The notes under the pieces: model-generated
Databases searched by the model: none
The model's input: only the letters and a program-made list of their open reading frames with translations
Told to the model about the DNA's origin: nothing
Source of the DNA: Sabellastarte sp. h YS-2021
Lineage: Eukaryota; Annelida; Polychaeta; Sabellida; Sabellidae
Reading direction: 5' to 3'
Assembly (NCBI GenBank): GCA_964017235.1
Contig: OZ024929.1
Location: 108,485,793-108,549,792 of the forward strand
DNA length: 64,000 nucleotides
Shown here: positions 23,478-34,403 of the stretch, piece after piece
Layout: each line of letters opens with the position of its first letter
Numbering within the stretch: the first letter of the stretch is position 1
Program-made: the position numbers and the translations under genes

Positions 23478-23600
23478 AGGGTAAGGTAAGGCTATTTTAC
23501 AGAATAAAATGTTAAAATTTTATTGTAATTTAACCTTTTGTAAGTGAAATATTCGACTTATCCTCACAAGGATAAGCCCATCCTACCTCCCCACATAAAG
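23478..23600. repeat. ICR of DIRS-D
   Basis: CAAGCATTTGTGAGGGTAAG is complementary to the outer left end (about 18575-18610). TTTTGTAAGTGAAATATTCG and its neighbours are complementary to the outer right end (about 24630-24685). The two halves meet in an AT-rich centre. Confidence 0.7.
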
Positions 23601-23693
23601 TTATTTTGCTGGGGACCTAAAATACAATGAAGAGTTCTCGACAACGTTCTTTCCACAATGATCACTGCGCAAGCATGGACATGCGCAGACAAG

Positions 23694-24557
23694 TAAGTAA
23701 GAAGTAAGTAAGAAACACTTATATAGCGCCGAATTTGATGTAAACATCCTCTAAGGCGCTGATGTGCAAAAAGGGATAGTCCAGTTCCAGAAAGATGTCC
23801 GTTTCCATATTAGCATCCGGTAGGGGAGATAGGCTATGGTGGAGGATAAGCCAATCTAAAAAGGTATGTTTTCAACTGTTTCCTGAAACCAGAAATGCTT
23901 TCTATGGTTCTGATGGCTTGAGGAAGCTTGTTCCACTCTGTGGGAGCCCCTGCCATGAAACTGCGTAGCCCTGAGCGTTTATTTGGTTTAGATGAGGAAA
24001 TTGATAGGCGATTGCCCCGTGTGAGATCACTCCGCCTAATTAGAGCGGAGAGATATGGAGGTTTGCTCAAATGTATTGCTTTATAAATGAGGAGATTATA
24101 TTTGAACAGTATACGGTAATGAATGGAGAGCCAGTGTAGTTTGTGCAGGAAGGGTGTAACATGACAGTATTTATTTAGCTTGCACACCGTCCGACATAAG
24201 GCATTTTGAACTCTCTGTAGTCTGCTAGTATATGCCTTTTTTGTGTTGTAAAGCAGTGAGTTACAGTAATCCAGACGACTGCTTACCAAGGCATTTGCCA
24301 CCTTTACAGCTGTTTCATGATTTAAGTACCTGTGGACCCTTCGTAGTTCCCGGAGATGGTAGTAACTTATGCGACATAGATTAGCCACGTGTCTTTGCAT
24401 TGAATTTTCAGCATCCAGGATGACACCAAGGTTTTTTACCGATTCAGCTGGTTCCATGGTGTTGCCAAGCAAACTCACTGGGAAAGATGACTTCAGGGAA
24501 CTTCTAATTTGATCATCACCAATCACTATGAATTCTGTCTTGTCAGGATTTAATTTA
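23694..24557 (-). pseudogene. 5'-truncated LINE (CR1/L2-type) inserted in the DIRS-D terminal repeat
   Basis: Reading right to left it starts at LKLNPDKTEF, runs through SSRLDYCNSLLYNTKKAYTS, LQRVQNALCRTVCKLNKY, HVTPFLHKLHWLSI and KQLKTYLFRLAYPPP, and stops at 23834. This is the C-terminal part of a Jockey-superfamily reverse transcriptase, after the catalytic domain. A 3' UTR and a short GTAA-type microsatellite tail follow. A 7-bp target duplication, AGACAAG, flanks it (23687-23693 and 24558-24564). The remaining frame is open but lacks endonuclease and catalytic residues, so it is a dead-on-arrival copy. Confidence 0.85.
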
Positions 24558-24690
24558 AGACAAGAGGGCACAAACATTTTTTGGTCAGTTGATATGTTTT
24601 GCTTCACAACACCAAACATGCACTTGTGAGGATAACGTAAGTATTTGACTTACAAAAAGTTAAAGTACAATGAAATTTTCAAATTTATTT

Positions 24691-26430
24691 ATTGGTGCCA
24701 ACTTTGGCAAACAATGTGGTTTACAGCCTTACATTTGTGTGGTTACTGTTCATATATACAATGCTTTTTTAATGAGCATATATGCATTCTTACACTGAAT
24801 ACATTTGATTTTATCTTTTCACACTACCCCCACACTCCGAAAAATTGAAATCCTTAATGGGCTCCTGCATATGTCATGCCAATACAATTTGAATCTTTGA
24901 TATAAACTGAGTTTTCTGGGAAACTCTCAGTCAAATTGATGAACTTTAAGTGGTGTTATGGATGGATATCCCACATTTTACCACCTCGATACCTTCAGTC
25001 CCAATACATGTAGTTTGGACAGGCTGTGTATTTCTTGAGTAACATTCTGATAAAATCTTATTTATTGGTGCCAACTTTGGCAAACATTGTGGTTTACAGC
25101 CTTACATTTGTCTTACAGGACTAAGTACAAGTATATCTAAATGCATCCCGTGGAGGCGAATTTTTGGCCTGCTGGAGACCATATTGCCGACTTTTAAGCA
25201 CTGTTATACAGGATGTAATTCTAACACCCGTGCAGTCAGATTTAGTATGTGCAACATGAGTTTTTGGCCAAATTTCAGCATTATAGACCAATATTTGGTA
25301 CTTGTTAGGGGTGACTTGCATGTGTTTGGACCATTTTTGCAGCAATATTTGGCTGGAAATAATTTATGTTCAGAGATCTAATACTCCAATTGCAACCATT
25401 ATGTCCTCAATTATAGTTAAGACATGTATAAAATTAAGTAAAAGCTTCAGATTGGCTATATTATGATATACCTGACATTTCCCCCTTTGATGAAGGGGGC
25501 AAACTGGCAGCACACCCCAGAAAATTGAAATCATTAATGGGCCCACATGAGTAGGTCACACCAATACAACATGAATCTTTCATATAAACTGAGTTTCCCG
25601 TGAACTCTGAACCAATTTGATGAACCTTCAGTGATGTTTTGACTGAATTAATTCCCATATTATCACCCGCCTTGATACATATCGTTACATGTATTTTGGA
25701 CATGCTATGTATTTCTTAAGGAGCATTCTAATGAAATCTTGTTTATTGGTGCTAACTTTGAAAAAACAACGTGTTTCATAGCCTTACATTTTGAATGCAG
25801 TCCCAAGAGGCGAAGTTTTGGGCCGGCTTTTAAGTACAGTTATACCAGATATAAAACCTGTGAAATCCGATTTAGCATGTGCTACATTACATGACATTTT
25901 TGCAAATTTCAGCATTACGACAAAACTAGTTTGGGTTGATCATCCCCTTGAAAACTGCACGCTTTCAGAAACCTGTGTAAACTGGAGCCAAATTTATTAA
26001 CTTGGGGTGATTATAGACAAAAATTTGGTACTGGTTTGGGATGATTTGTTACATGTATTTTTGACCAGTTTTGCAGCAATATTTTGGGAGAAACCTAAAG
26101 TGAGCAACCTAAAAATATATTGAATTTGACCTCTGACCCCAATTAAGATTTATGTAGCTAAGCAATGCCAAACTAGAATGTTGAGACATTATTATGTTCA
26201 TTTGTAACATTTTTCTTACATTTGTCATTAAATATTTACTAAACAATGTACAATTTAAAAAAAAAATTCTGTTATGTTTCATATTGTAATGTAGATCCAG
26301 GGGCTCACTGTTCAAACACTTCTATGCTCTACAAGCGTTTATTGAAGACTGACTTAATAACACAATACAAGTTTACATGTACAGTGCATGTGTGTGGTAC
26401 ATTATTTATTGGTGAGTGGACACAATCATT
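24691..26430 (+). repeat. Long-period direct repeat (~680 bp), AT-rich, no genes
   Basis: TATTGGTGCCAACTTTGGCA with its following ~50 bp appears near 24692, 25065 and (as TATTGGTGCTAACTTTG) 25744. A second block beginning AAAATTGAAATC occurs near 24840 and 25520 and runs to TATGTATTTCTTAAG-type ends. The 25060-25740 unit is followed by a partial copy to about 26110. Frames inside are short. It could be an unclassified element with internal duplication. Confidence 0.65.
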
Positions 26431-26436
26431 ACATAT

Positions 26437-27425
26437 TCTATTGTAAACGGGTTGCGTTTCCTCCGCTCAATCACTCCTGCTGGTTTTACATTGTGTCATA
26501 GACCCCGTCCTCACGGCTTCGGTGGTGGGGTTGGCTTTTTTGTCATTGAAAATATCAAATTCAAAATTCTTGATAGTCCTACATATACAACTTTTGAAAA
26601 CTTAGTTATTGACATTGGCTCATCTACTAGTCCTTTTATGATAGCATGTGTTTACCGACCTCCAGGCTCATGTTCTGATGAATTTTTGGACCAATTTCTT
26701 AACTTTTTTGAGTATCTCTCCTCTGTAAGTTCCTCATTTCTTATGTGCGGGGACTTCAACATTCATGTTGACACAAGTTCCAGTGACAGCACCAAATTTT
26801 TGAATTGTCTGGATGTGCACTCACCTACTCACCTACATGGTCACATCCTCGACCTTGTTCTTGCACCCACTGAGCCGAAGGTTGTTTCCAACGTACGAGT
26901 CGGTGGATTCTTTTCTGATCACGCCGTTGTTCATGGTCAGCTTGATTTTGCCAGTCCCACTGCACCCAAGTCAAACACAATCACCTTTCGAAGGTATCAC
27001 AAGATAAACATGCAGAGTCTGATCTGTGATCTCGAAAAGTGTTCATTTGTTGCAAGTCCTGGCAATACCGTTAGTGCACTTCATGACCAATACACAAAGG
27101 ATCTGAGTAACTTGCTCGATAAACACGCTCCTCTGGTCACTCGTACCTTCACCAAAGGTGCTGCAGGTTGGCTATCAGACACGTACTTGCAGGCCAAAGC
27201 AGTCAGGCGTCAATTTGAACGGTTCTGGCGGAAAGACAAGTCTCCACAAAATAGGGCTAGACTCCGTAAACAAATTGCTAGGTGCAACGCCATAATTACT
27301 AAGGATAAGACCAACTATTTCAGGAACCTCATTAGTGACAATGCTCACGATTCTAAGAAACTGTGGCAGATTCTACGCTCAGTCCTGCACTCTGTTCCTG
27401 AGAAGGTAACCCCTCTCACGCCTCT
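26437..27425 (+). pseudogene. LINE endonuclease (EEP family) and linker
   Basis: The N-terminal third of the apurinic-like endonuclease is missing. CVYRPPGS, FLMCGDFNIHV (the catalytic GDFN box, about 26746-26770), LDLVLAPTEPKV and GGFFSDHAVVHG (the SDH box, about 26905-26935) are intact and in order. A basic linker (AVRRQFERFWRKDK) leads to the RT. The frame is open from 26416 to 27576, but similarity moves to another frame near 27425, so a small indel separates it from the RT. The enzyme would nick target DNA for target-primed reverse transcription. Confidence 0.8.
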
Positions 27426-29148
27426 CAGATATGCCTTGCCAATCGTTTTGTCACTTTTTTCTCAGATAAAATCAGAAAAATCAGGGACTCCTTTACTAAC
27501 ACTGACTCCTTCACTCTTCCTGCTCCTTCAGATGTACCCAAATTTGACCTTTTTAAAGCAGTTTCTGAGGATGTAGTACGGAAAGTAATTACCAAGTCAC
27601 CTACCAAATCTTGCCTCCTCGATCCATGGCCTACTTTCCTAGTTAAAGAATGTTTGGATATTCTCCTCCCCTCAGTTACTAAACTTGTCAACTGTTCTCT
27701 AACTGAAGGTGCTGTCCCGGGTGGTTTAAAAAAGGCTATTGTCTCTCCTCTGATTAAAAAGTCTTCACTACCACCGGATGAATTAAAAAACTACCGACCT
27801 GTCTCTGGCTTGAGTTTCATCTCCAAACTTGTTGAGCGTGTAGTTGCTTCGCAGTTAAATGACCATGTTGCCTGTAACGGACTTGAAAATGTCAGTCAAT
27901 CAGCCTATAAGCAAGGTCACTCGACCGAAACTGCACTACTGTCTATTAAAAATGAAGTCCACCTTGCTCTTGCTAGAGGTGAAGCTACTGCTGTTGTTCT
28001 CTTGGACCAATCAGCAGCATTTGACACCATTGATCATGGTACCCTTATTGAGTGTTTGAGTTCCTGGTTTGGTGTTGGAGGTGTGGTTCTAAACTGGTTC
28101 AAGTCGTACCTCTGTGACCGCTATCAGTGCATCAAGATTGGTTCTGTTTTATCCGATGCTAAAAGGCTATTGTACGGTGTGCCCCAGGGCTCTGTCCTGG
28201 GGCCGATCTTGTTCTCATTATACACTACCCCCCTCAGTAAAGTTATTCAAAATCATCCTGGCATATGTTTCCACTTTTATGCAGACGACACACAGTTTAT
28301 ATGTTCATCTCACACATAACCATGCCACTCAGGCCTTTGATAGACTGAAAAACTGCTTGGATGATGTCAGAAAGTGGCTTTCTGCAAATAAGCTTAAACT
28401 AAATCCAGACAAGACAGAATTTATTCTGTTTGGCTCAAGAAATGTCCGCACAAAACTCAGGAAATTTTTCCCAGTTAATATACTTGGCAACCTCCTTTCA
28501 CCTGTTGATGCAATTAAGAACTTAGGTGTCTGGTTTGACTCTGATTTTTCCTTCTCTTGCCATGTCAGGAATACCTGTAAGGCTAGTTTTGTTCATATCA
28601 GGGATTTAAAGCGACTCAGAGGATATCTTACACGTGAAGCTGCTCTTTTAGCTGCAAATGCCTTGGTGGGAAGTCGTCTTGACTACTGCAATTCCTTGTT
28701 CAGAGGTCTCTCTGCTCTAGACATTCGGAGGCTCCAATGTGTTCAGAACAGTCTTGCAAGAATTGTGGCTAATACCACCAAATACTCACATATCACTCCT
28801 GTAAGAAAGAGTCTTCATTGGCTGCCTGTCTTGCATCGCTCTGTCTTCAAGACAGCCCTGTTGGTGTACAAGTTTCTACATAGTGGCCATCCAAAATACT
28901 TTGAACCTTTCCTTAAACCCAGGCATAGTGTGTATAGAACACGCAGAAGTCAATCTGATGGTGTGCTGCTTGAGGTCCCACATTGTGCTTCAATATATAA
29001 GTCTAAAAAGCATTTTGGCCTTAGCTTTGCATACGATGCCCCAAGAATTTGGAATGATCTTCCTGATGATGTACGCTCAGCTAAATCTCTCTCCTCATTC
29101 AGAAAAAAGTTGAAAACTTACCTCTTTGAAAAAGCTTACCCACCCTAG
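27425..29148 (+). pseudogene. LINE reverse transcriptase, one frameshift
   Basis: From FFSDKIRKIRD through LKNYRPVSGLSFISKLVERV (RT blocks 1-2), QSAYKQGHSTETAL, VVLLDQSAAFDTIDH (first catalytic Asp), YGVPQGSVLGPILFSLY and FYADDTQ (catalytic YADD, 28278-28289). The frame then ends at 28319, and similarity continues in another frame (from about 28310) with LKLNPDKTEFILFGS, LVGSRLDYCNSLFRGLS, HITPVRKSLHWLPV and LKTYLFEKAYPP to the stop at 29148. One indel near 28310 therefore breaks the enzyme. It is otherwise very complete, so the insertion is fairly young. Confidence 0.85.
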
Positions 29149-29697
29149 ATCATCCCTAGTTTTTCATTTTGTCTCTCCGTGGTGTCGACCCCTGCAATGT
29201 CCCTGATTTAACGATTACGATCTCTGATTTTGGCTTTCTGCGTCTTAGAGTCTATCATTAGATAGAGATTAAGCGCTATAAAAGTACTATTAGAATTAGA
29301 ATTAGAATTGCGTACCCATCATTTTTTCCTTTGAAAAACGTGATATGTTTAGAACGAAGAGGTACTTTGTTCCAGAACTTGGTACAGTCTTTTGTACTTG
29401 GATCTGATGCAATACTGTCAGCTTTTAGAGGCTCTTAAGGTATATTAAAATTGGGCACATGACTAGTTATATAGATCAAAGAAAATACCACCCTTAAGCT
29501 TGTCATTATTTATGTACATACTGTCCCTGTAATTGTCAAATACGATATGGGCAGTGGATTGCAGCTGGAAATCTGATACTGTCAAGTAAATTGTCAGTAT
29601 TTATCTTTATGAATAATATTTTTGTTCCGTTATGATTTCCATTTTAAAGTTGAAAATGTGCTAGCACATTTTTGTTAACCATCTTTACATGAAACAT

Positions 29698-29928
29698 TTT
29701 ATTTATTTGGGGTTTTACGTCGTTTTCAACACTGTACAGGTCATATCACGACGGGTAGTTGGAAGGGCAGAGGAAACCAGTACATATAGTTCGCTAGGGT
29801 TCTGTACTGTAAACTGCCGACCAACGGCAAGCAACTACCAGCTTTCCCACTTACGGCCATGACGGGGATCGAACCCTGGCCGCAGAGGTGGGAGGCGAGA
29901 GTGTTACCACTCTGCCACCGTGGCCCCC
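29698..29928 (-). mobile_element. SINE-1a, tRNA-Gly-derived SINE
   Basis: The reverse strand begins GGGGCCACGGTGGCAGAGTG, with an A-box-like TGGCAGAGTGG (29907-29917) and a B box GGTTCGATCCC (29865-29875). The anticodon region CTCGCCTCCCACC resembles tRNA-Gly(CCC). The 3' end reads CGACGTAAAACCCCAAATAA. A perfect 14-bp target duplication, CTTTACATGAAACA, lies at 29684-29697 and 29929-29942. Near-identical and shorter copies lie at 58714-58951 and 48197-48346. It is transcribed by RNA polymerase III and moved by a LINE partner (family knowledge). Confidence 0.9.
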
Positions 29929-29942
29929 CTTTACATGAAACA

Positions 29943-30585
29943 AACACAGGTACTAAATACTGATAATCACTTTTAAGGTCACCTGCTCTTGGACTAGAAA
30001 TATAGTGATCAATCCAGCTAGCACTATAACGTGCTTCACTTATAAAAGTGTGAATATCATGTTCTCCGTGAAGATGAACAATGTTACACAACTAGGTTTT
30101 CATCTTCACAATAATACCTTAAGATCTTGCCAAATATATTTTGCCTTGAACATTTCTTCTTAAGAGGAGGCTGGTGCCAGCAACAATAAAGTCCACCAAA
30201 GCAATAATATGAATACTGCTTGATGTATTAATAATTGAGGCAATACTACCTAGATACTGATTAAAATGTTCAGTGTTTTCATGATATTCAAAAGGTAGAC
30301 AACAGATTAGTAGTAGATTACCATTTCTGTTATAATCAATCTTCAACACGATTATCTTGAAAGTAAAAAAAGTTCCAAGATTGCACCTATCCAATGATTT
30401 CTTCTAGAGTACTAGTATTGCAAGAATGCCATAACATTTACCAAGTGGTGGTCCATCACATAGAACAATACTTGAGATTCCTTCACCATTAAGTCTGAAT
30501 TCAGTGATTTTAACAAATGTAATTCTTGCTTAGTTAGCTATGTTTCCTGAAGGACAATATCATTCTTTGTTTTGTCTTGGTTTGC
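29943..30585 (-). pseudogene. Endonuclease-domain debris of another LINE
   Basis: Reading from 30585 leftward, pieces resemble the start of a LINE endonuclease: an LQET box followed by a stop and LTKQELHLLKSLNS, then LLLICCLPFEYHENTEHFNQ, IIALVDFIVAGTS (a mutated GDFN box) and YSASWIDHYISSPRAG. Stops and frame changes are frequent. The sequence differs from the endonuclease at 26437-27425, so this is a second family. SINE-1a separates it from 29450-29683, which may be its continuation. Confidence 0.55.
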
Positions 30586-30644
30586 ATTAACTGAATATCT
30601 TAGTGATTTGTGGGTGAAAAATACGTTTTTATGGCACCACAAAG

Positions 30645-30915
30645 TTTTTGATCCATGGCCTACTTTTCTGTAAAGGAGTGTGTGGATATTCTTCAGCCCT
30701 CAATTACTATGCTAGTCAATTGTTCCCTCTCTGAAGGTGTTTCGAAAAAGCTATTGTCTCTCCATTGATTACTGCCACCCGATGAATTCAAAAACTAGCG
30801 ACTTATCTCTGGCCTGGGCTTCATCTCTAAACTTGTTGAGTGTGTAGGGGCTTCTCAGTTAAATAATCATGTCATTTCTAATGAACTTGATAATGTCAGT
30901 CGGTCTATAACCCAG
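30645..30915 (+). pseudogene. LINE reverse transcriptase fragment
   Basis: The nucleotide sequence matches 27618-27905 of the LINE (DPWPTFLVKECLDILLP through the LKNYRPVSGLSFISKL block) with a small deletion near 30740 and stops. It is a short, 5'- and 3'-truncated relative of the LINE 1.3 kb upstream. Confidence 0.8.
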
Positions 30916-30919
30916 ATAG

Positions 30920-31769
30920 CAAAACCCTAGTAGGCCACTGTCGGCTACAGGTGGCAAAATGTAGTTAGTGCACCACCACTGAGCCACTGCTGGACCACTG
31001 AATGCATTTTTTTTCAAAATTTTAAAGCATTGTAAACTACTTCACAGTAACCTCAAATACTGTTTTTTGACATATTATTTAACCAAATTCAATGTTAAAA
31101 CATATTACTTCAAAATATAAAAATATTGGGTAGCCCACTGTTGGTCCACCAATTACCATAGTCAGTGGCTGTAGCTCAGGGACCAGCATTGGTCCACTGA
31201 TGTAAAATTCCTGAAAAATTAGATACAATGTGCATTTTCTTTCACTAAACTTATGTTGATGTCATTTATATAAACAAAAATATTCTGTATTGCTGCACTT
31301 TGCTCAGTTAGTCTTTTCAACACTTTTTGACCTTGTATATTGCTTGCTTATATATTTGCCACAGGTGATCCATCATTGGCCACTAACTACATAAGTAGTG
31401 CAGGACCCATGATGGGCATCAAGTGGGCCACTAGTGGCAAATATTTTATTTCTAGTGAAAGATATCTTCACTGTTTCCATGTGATATAATTTTGTGTTTT
31501 GATGAAACCTAAATCTATGCCAGAATTTTTTTATCTGACACATGCAGCTATGATTTGTAAGAGCTATCCTTAGTTGGTGAACCAATGGTGAACCTCTGGT
31601 GGCTACACCTGAAGTTCCTACTGAACAGTATTTGTTTAGACATACCTTGAAAAGATATTGTCTTTGCTTAAGGTCATTTGGTTTATGTGAATTACTTTTC
31701 AAAAGTTGCTGTTTTAAATTTTATTACACAAAACAAGCAATCAGTAACCAAACGAATCGGTCACATATA
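30920..31769. repeat. Non-coding segment with dispersed CCACTG/TGGTCCAC words
   Basis: It begins CCCAGATAGCAAAACCCTAG. Variants of GGCCACTG, TGGTCCACTG, GGCCACTAGTGGC and GAACCTCTGGTGGC recur in both orientations at about 30940-31020, 31140-31200, 31370-31440 and 31565-31615, separated by AT-rich DNA. It may be a non-autonomous DNA transposon with internal short repeats. Ends are not certain and no frame is coding. Confidence 0.4.
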
Positions 31770-32565
31770 GAGTTGTTACAGACCTTGACGGTCAAGGTCA
31801 CTATGGCAAGGTCAAATGAAGGTCACACCATGACGTTGCACACCTACACCCCCAACCAATGTCCCTACAAAGTCATAACTTCCTACACATTACAGTTTCT
31901 GAGATACAGCCTGAAAAGACTCCAAAGGTCTGGATCACCACGGTAAGGTCAAAGATCAAATAAAGGTCACACCATGATGCTGCACACCTACACCACAAAC
32001 CAATATCACTACCAATCACGAAGTATCAACTTCCTACACCTTACAGCTTCTGAGATACAGAAGATTTTCAAATTTAGGGTCATTACTGCAAGATCAAAGG
32101 CAAATTAAGGTCACACCATGTTGTTGCACACCTACAAACCCTACCTAATGTCCCTACCAGTATCAACTTCCTACACTTTACAGTTTCCTAGACATAGCCT
32201 GGTTAAGATTTTAAAGGTCAAGGTCACTACGGCAAGGTCAAAGGTCAAATCAAAGTCACTCCATGACGTAGCACACCTACACCCACAAACCTTATGGTTT
32301 CTGAAATATAGCCCTAACAAGATTTTCATTCTCAAGGTCACTATGTTAAGGTTAATGGTGCAATAAAGGTCACACCATGGTGTTGCGCACCTACTTCCCA
32401 TCGCTACCAAGTATGAACGTCCTACACCTTACGGTTTCCTGAAAACAGTGTTACAAACTTTTTCCCACCCCACCCTGAACGCCCACCTGCCCATCGAGAC
32501 ACCATGGGTAAAAAAAATACCTGCACATGACTTAAAGAAAGTGGGGTAAAAACTACTTCAACCAT
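31770..32565 (-). repeat. L-2: L element, reverse
   Basis: About five ~135-145-bp monomers in reverse orientation (TCAACTTCCTACACCTTACA landmark), ending at the L head (GACACCATGGGT near 32499 and GTGGGGTAAAAAC near 32550). It is the longest L copy here and holds clear AGGTCAAAGGTCA words (about 32233-32246). Open frames within it are repeat translations. Confidence 0.8.
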
Positions 32566-33032
32566 ATGTACATTTTATATATCATTAGGTATTTGTGCTC
32601 ACCGGATGATGCAGAGATACATTTTTATTAAGGAGGGGGCAACTATTAAAAGTACATAAAACAAGTCTCAAGTCTAGAGGCAGTGGGCGATGTTGATAGT
32701 TTACAGCCTTAAGTCTCTATTGCAGCATGTATGTAGAAGAACTTAAACATTAGAAACAAACCTTAAATCTGAAGAAATTATATATCTTTTCCTCATATTT
32801 TTGTAAATTTTGTAATTTTAAGTCGTATGTGATCAATACTGCAATGTTTTGTTTCGATTTCCTTCATTTCCCATTGGTGGTAATTTAATTGGGGAAGTAC
32901 TAAAATACAACTTTTTTTGGAATCCCGGAATGTCGCTAATGTTGAGAGGGATGTAAAATCCCCAAGTATGACCTATTCAAAGGTAGAGAGGGACGTGGGG
33001 GCATTTAACAGGGAGGGGGCATTTATATGAAT
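32566..33032. other. Spacer, nothing recognised
   Basis: AT-rich sequence between L-2 and the DIRS-F terminal repeat; no feature supported. Confidence 0.45.
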
Positions 33033-33271
33033 AAATTTGCAAATTTAATAAGAAAGTTAAATTTTTATAAGTTAATACCCTATCCAAGGAGAATTGCTAA
33101 TCCATTTGGTGCAGACCGGCCCGCCAAACGACAGAAAAAGCCATCTTGTGTTTCCACCGGCCAGGTTGGTCCAGTACTGTGCACAGGCCAGGTGGCGCAT
33201 CTTTTTTATTGTCTACACCTACCTAGACTCGTAGTAAGCTGAGAGCAGGGTCTTTTGGGAGGGTCTTGTGT

Positions 33272-33359
33272 GTCCATTGGATAGGGCATTAACTAATAAA
33301 AATTTAATTTACATATTAAATTTGCCTTTTTTATTGTTAATACATCCTATCCAATGGAC
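33272..33359. repeat. ICR of DIRS-F
   Basis: GTCCATTGGATAGG (33272-33285) is perfectly inverted at 33346-33359, with TAAAAATTTAATTTACATAT and TTGTTAATACATCC halves between. The left half is complementary to the outer end at 33033-33090. Confidence 0.8.
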
Positions 33360-33488
33360 CAGCATGCGGTTAACTGGGGATATACAGACACTGCCCCCCC
33401 CCCCCCTCCCCCGTTTTAACAGACCTGCTCTGAGGTAGGGGAAGAGAGGAGTTCAGTCCATAAGAAAAAAAATAAACCTCCCGAAGGA

Positions 33489-33770
33489 AGCTGTTGGGGT
33501 ATTGTTTCCACCCATGGTGTCGGGATGGGCGCGCGGGCATGCGCAGGGGCGGGTGGTGGGAAAAAGTTTGTCCAGGCTGTATCTCAGAAACTGTTAGGTG
33601 TAGGAAGTTCATATTTGGTAGGCCATTGGTTAGGAGGTGTAGGTGTGCAACGTCATGGTCTTACCTTGATTTGACCTTTGACCTTGCCGTAGTGACCTTG
33701 AGTTTGAAAATTCTGTCCGGGGTATATCTTGGAAACTGTAAGGAGTAGGAAGTTGATATTTGGGACATCA
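33489..33770 (+). repeat. L-3: L element inserted in the DIRS-F 3' flank
   Basis: Starts at the L head (CTGTTGGGGTATTGTTTCCA, CACCCATGGTGTC) and holds about two monomers, ending in GGAAGTTGATATTTGG. It contains TTTGACCTTTGACCTTG near 33671-33687. Confidence 0.8.
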
Positions 33771-34018
33771 GTTATATCTACTCATTAATATGGGTTACTG
33801 GTGGATCTGCCGGGCACCATTACAGGTCCCAAGTGATAGAGCTCTGAATCAGCCCAAGCCTTCTTTCAGATAGAATTTGTGAAGGTGTTATGGGACTTCT
33901 GATGGCAGGCTGACAAAATTTGTTCCAAGGAGACTCCTGACTGATGATGCCCTCCCTTGAAGTAGACAAAAACTACTTGTTATGTCAAAGGTCGGAGGTC
34001 CTGTCCAAATAGTAGCGC
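33771..34018 (-). pseudogene. DIRS-F tyrosine recombinase, C-terminal part
   Basis: The reverse strand gives GVSLEQILSACHQKSHNTFT, then an in-frame stop where the catalytic Tyr region should be, then ADSELYHLGPV. This aligns with the last 50 residues of the DIRS-B recombinase; W of the HW box is replaced by Q. Its N-terminal part lies 17 kb away at 51163-51430, across element E. Confidence 0.75.
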
Positions 34019-34270
34019 AACTCGTAAACTTCACTTTAAGTTACAATTATATGACAACCATAAGTTCAATGTAAAATGTCAATTTATGGTCACCTTAAGT
34101 GACTGGTAAATGCTAATGTTCAGGGCATGTCGCCTGCTTTTTTTAATGCAAATTGCTTTCTGTACATAAGGTCACCGTAAAGTGACTTTAATGCTAATCT
34201 CTAGTGTTGTGCTATATGGCCACAGTAAGTGGCAGTGTAAAGTTATTGTCTGATTATGTATAAAGAGTAG
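34019..34270 (+). repeat. Element E left direct terminal repeat (A1)
   Basis: Matches 50906-51162 over its whole length apart from scattered substitutions and a small indel near 34130. It lies immediately beside DIRS-F recombinase sequence. Confidence 0.85.
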
Positions 34271-34403
34271 TTTTCTGGAATTATTTGACTTTAATTTATG
34301 GTGGCCTCAAAGTGATTGTTTAGTTTAAGCCCTGATTTTAGCTGGTAGAAATGTAAATTATAGTTAATTTAGAAATTTCTTTATATTTTCTGAGAGGAAA
34401 ATG
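34270..34403 (+). repeat. 134-bp direct repeat flanking a 1.8-kb insert, left copy
   Basis: GTTTTCTGGAATTATTTGAC to TTTTCTGAGAGGAAAATG recurs at 36187-36320 with a handful of changes. The left copy starts exactly where the terminal repeat of E ends. Confidence 0.85.

Larger units (their letters stand above)
18575..24690 (+). mobile_element. DIRS-D: full-span but degenerate DIRS retroelement
   Basis: The left inverted repeat (about 18575-18735) is complementary to the right one (about 23620-23693 plus 24565-24690, interrupted by a LINE). The shared core reads CTTGTCTGCGCATGTCC on the left and GGACATGCGCAGACAAG on the right. The ICR lies at about 23478-23600. Order: gag, RT/RNase H, methyltransferase-like region, YR, ICR, as in DIRS-B. 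All frames are broken by stops and frameshifts, so the element is inactive. Confidence 0.8.
26437..29310 (+). mobile_element. CR1/L2-type LINE, nearly full ORF2, slightly broken
   Basis: A single LINE copy. It starts inside the endonuclease domain (5' truncated), carries the whole reverse transcriptase, and ends with a short 3' UTR containing TTAAGCGCTATAAAAGTACT and an ATTAGA repeat tail (about 29287-29310). GCGCTATA plus a simple repeat at the end is usual for CR1/L2-group LINEs. A shorter related fragment occurs at 30645-30915. Confidence 0.85.

Noticed and set aside
29698..29928. A tRNA-Gly gene on the minus strand
   Set aside because: A and B boxes are present, but the acceptor and anticodon stems do not pair properly, the sequence continues into a SINE body, and target duplications flank it. 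The same applies to the tRNA-like head at 58491.
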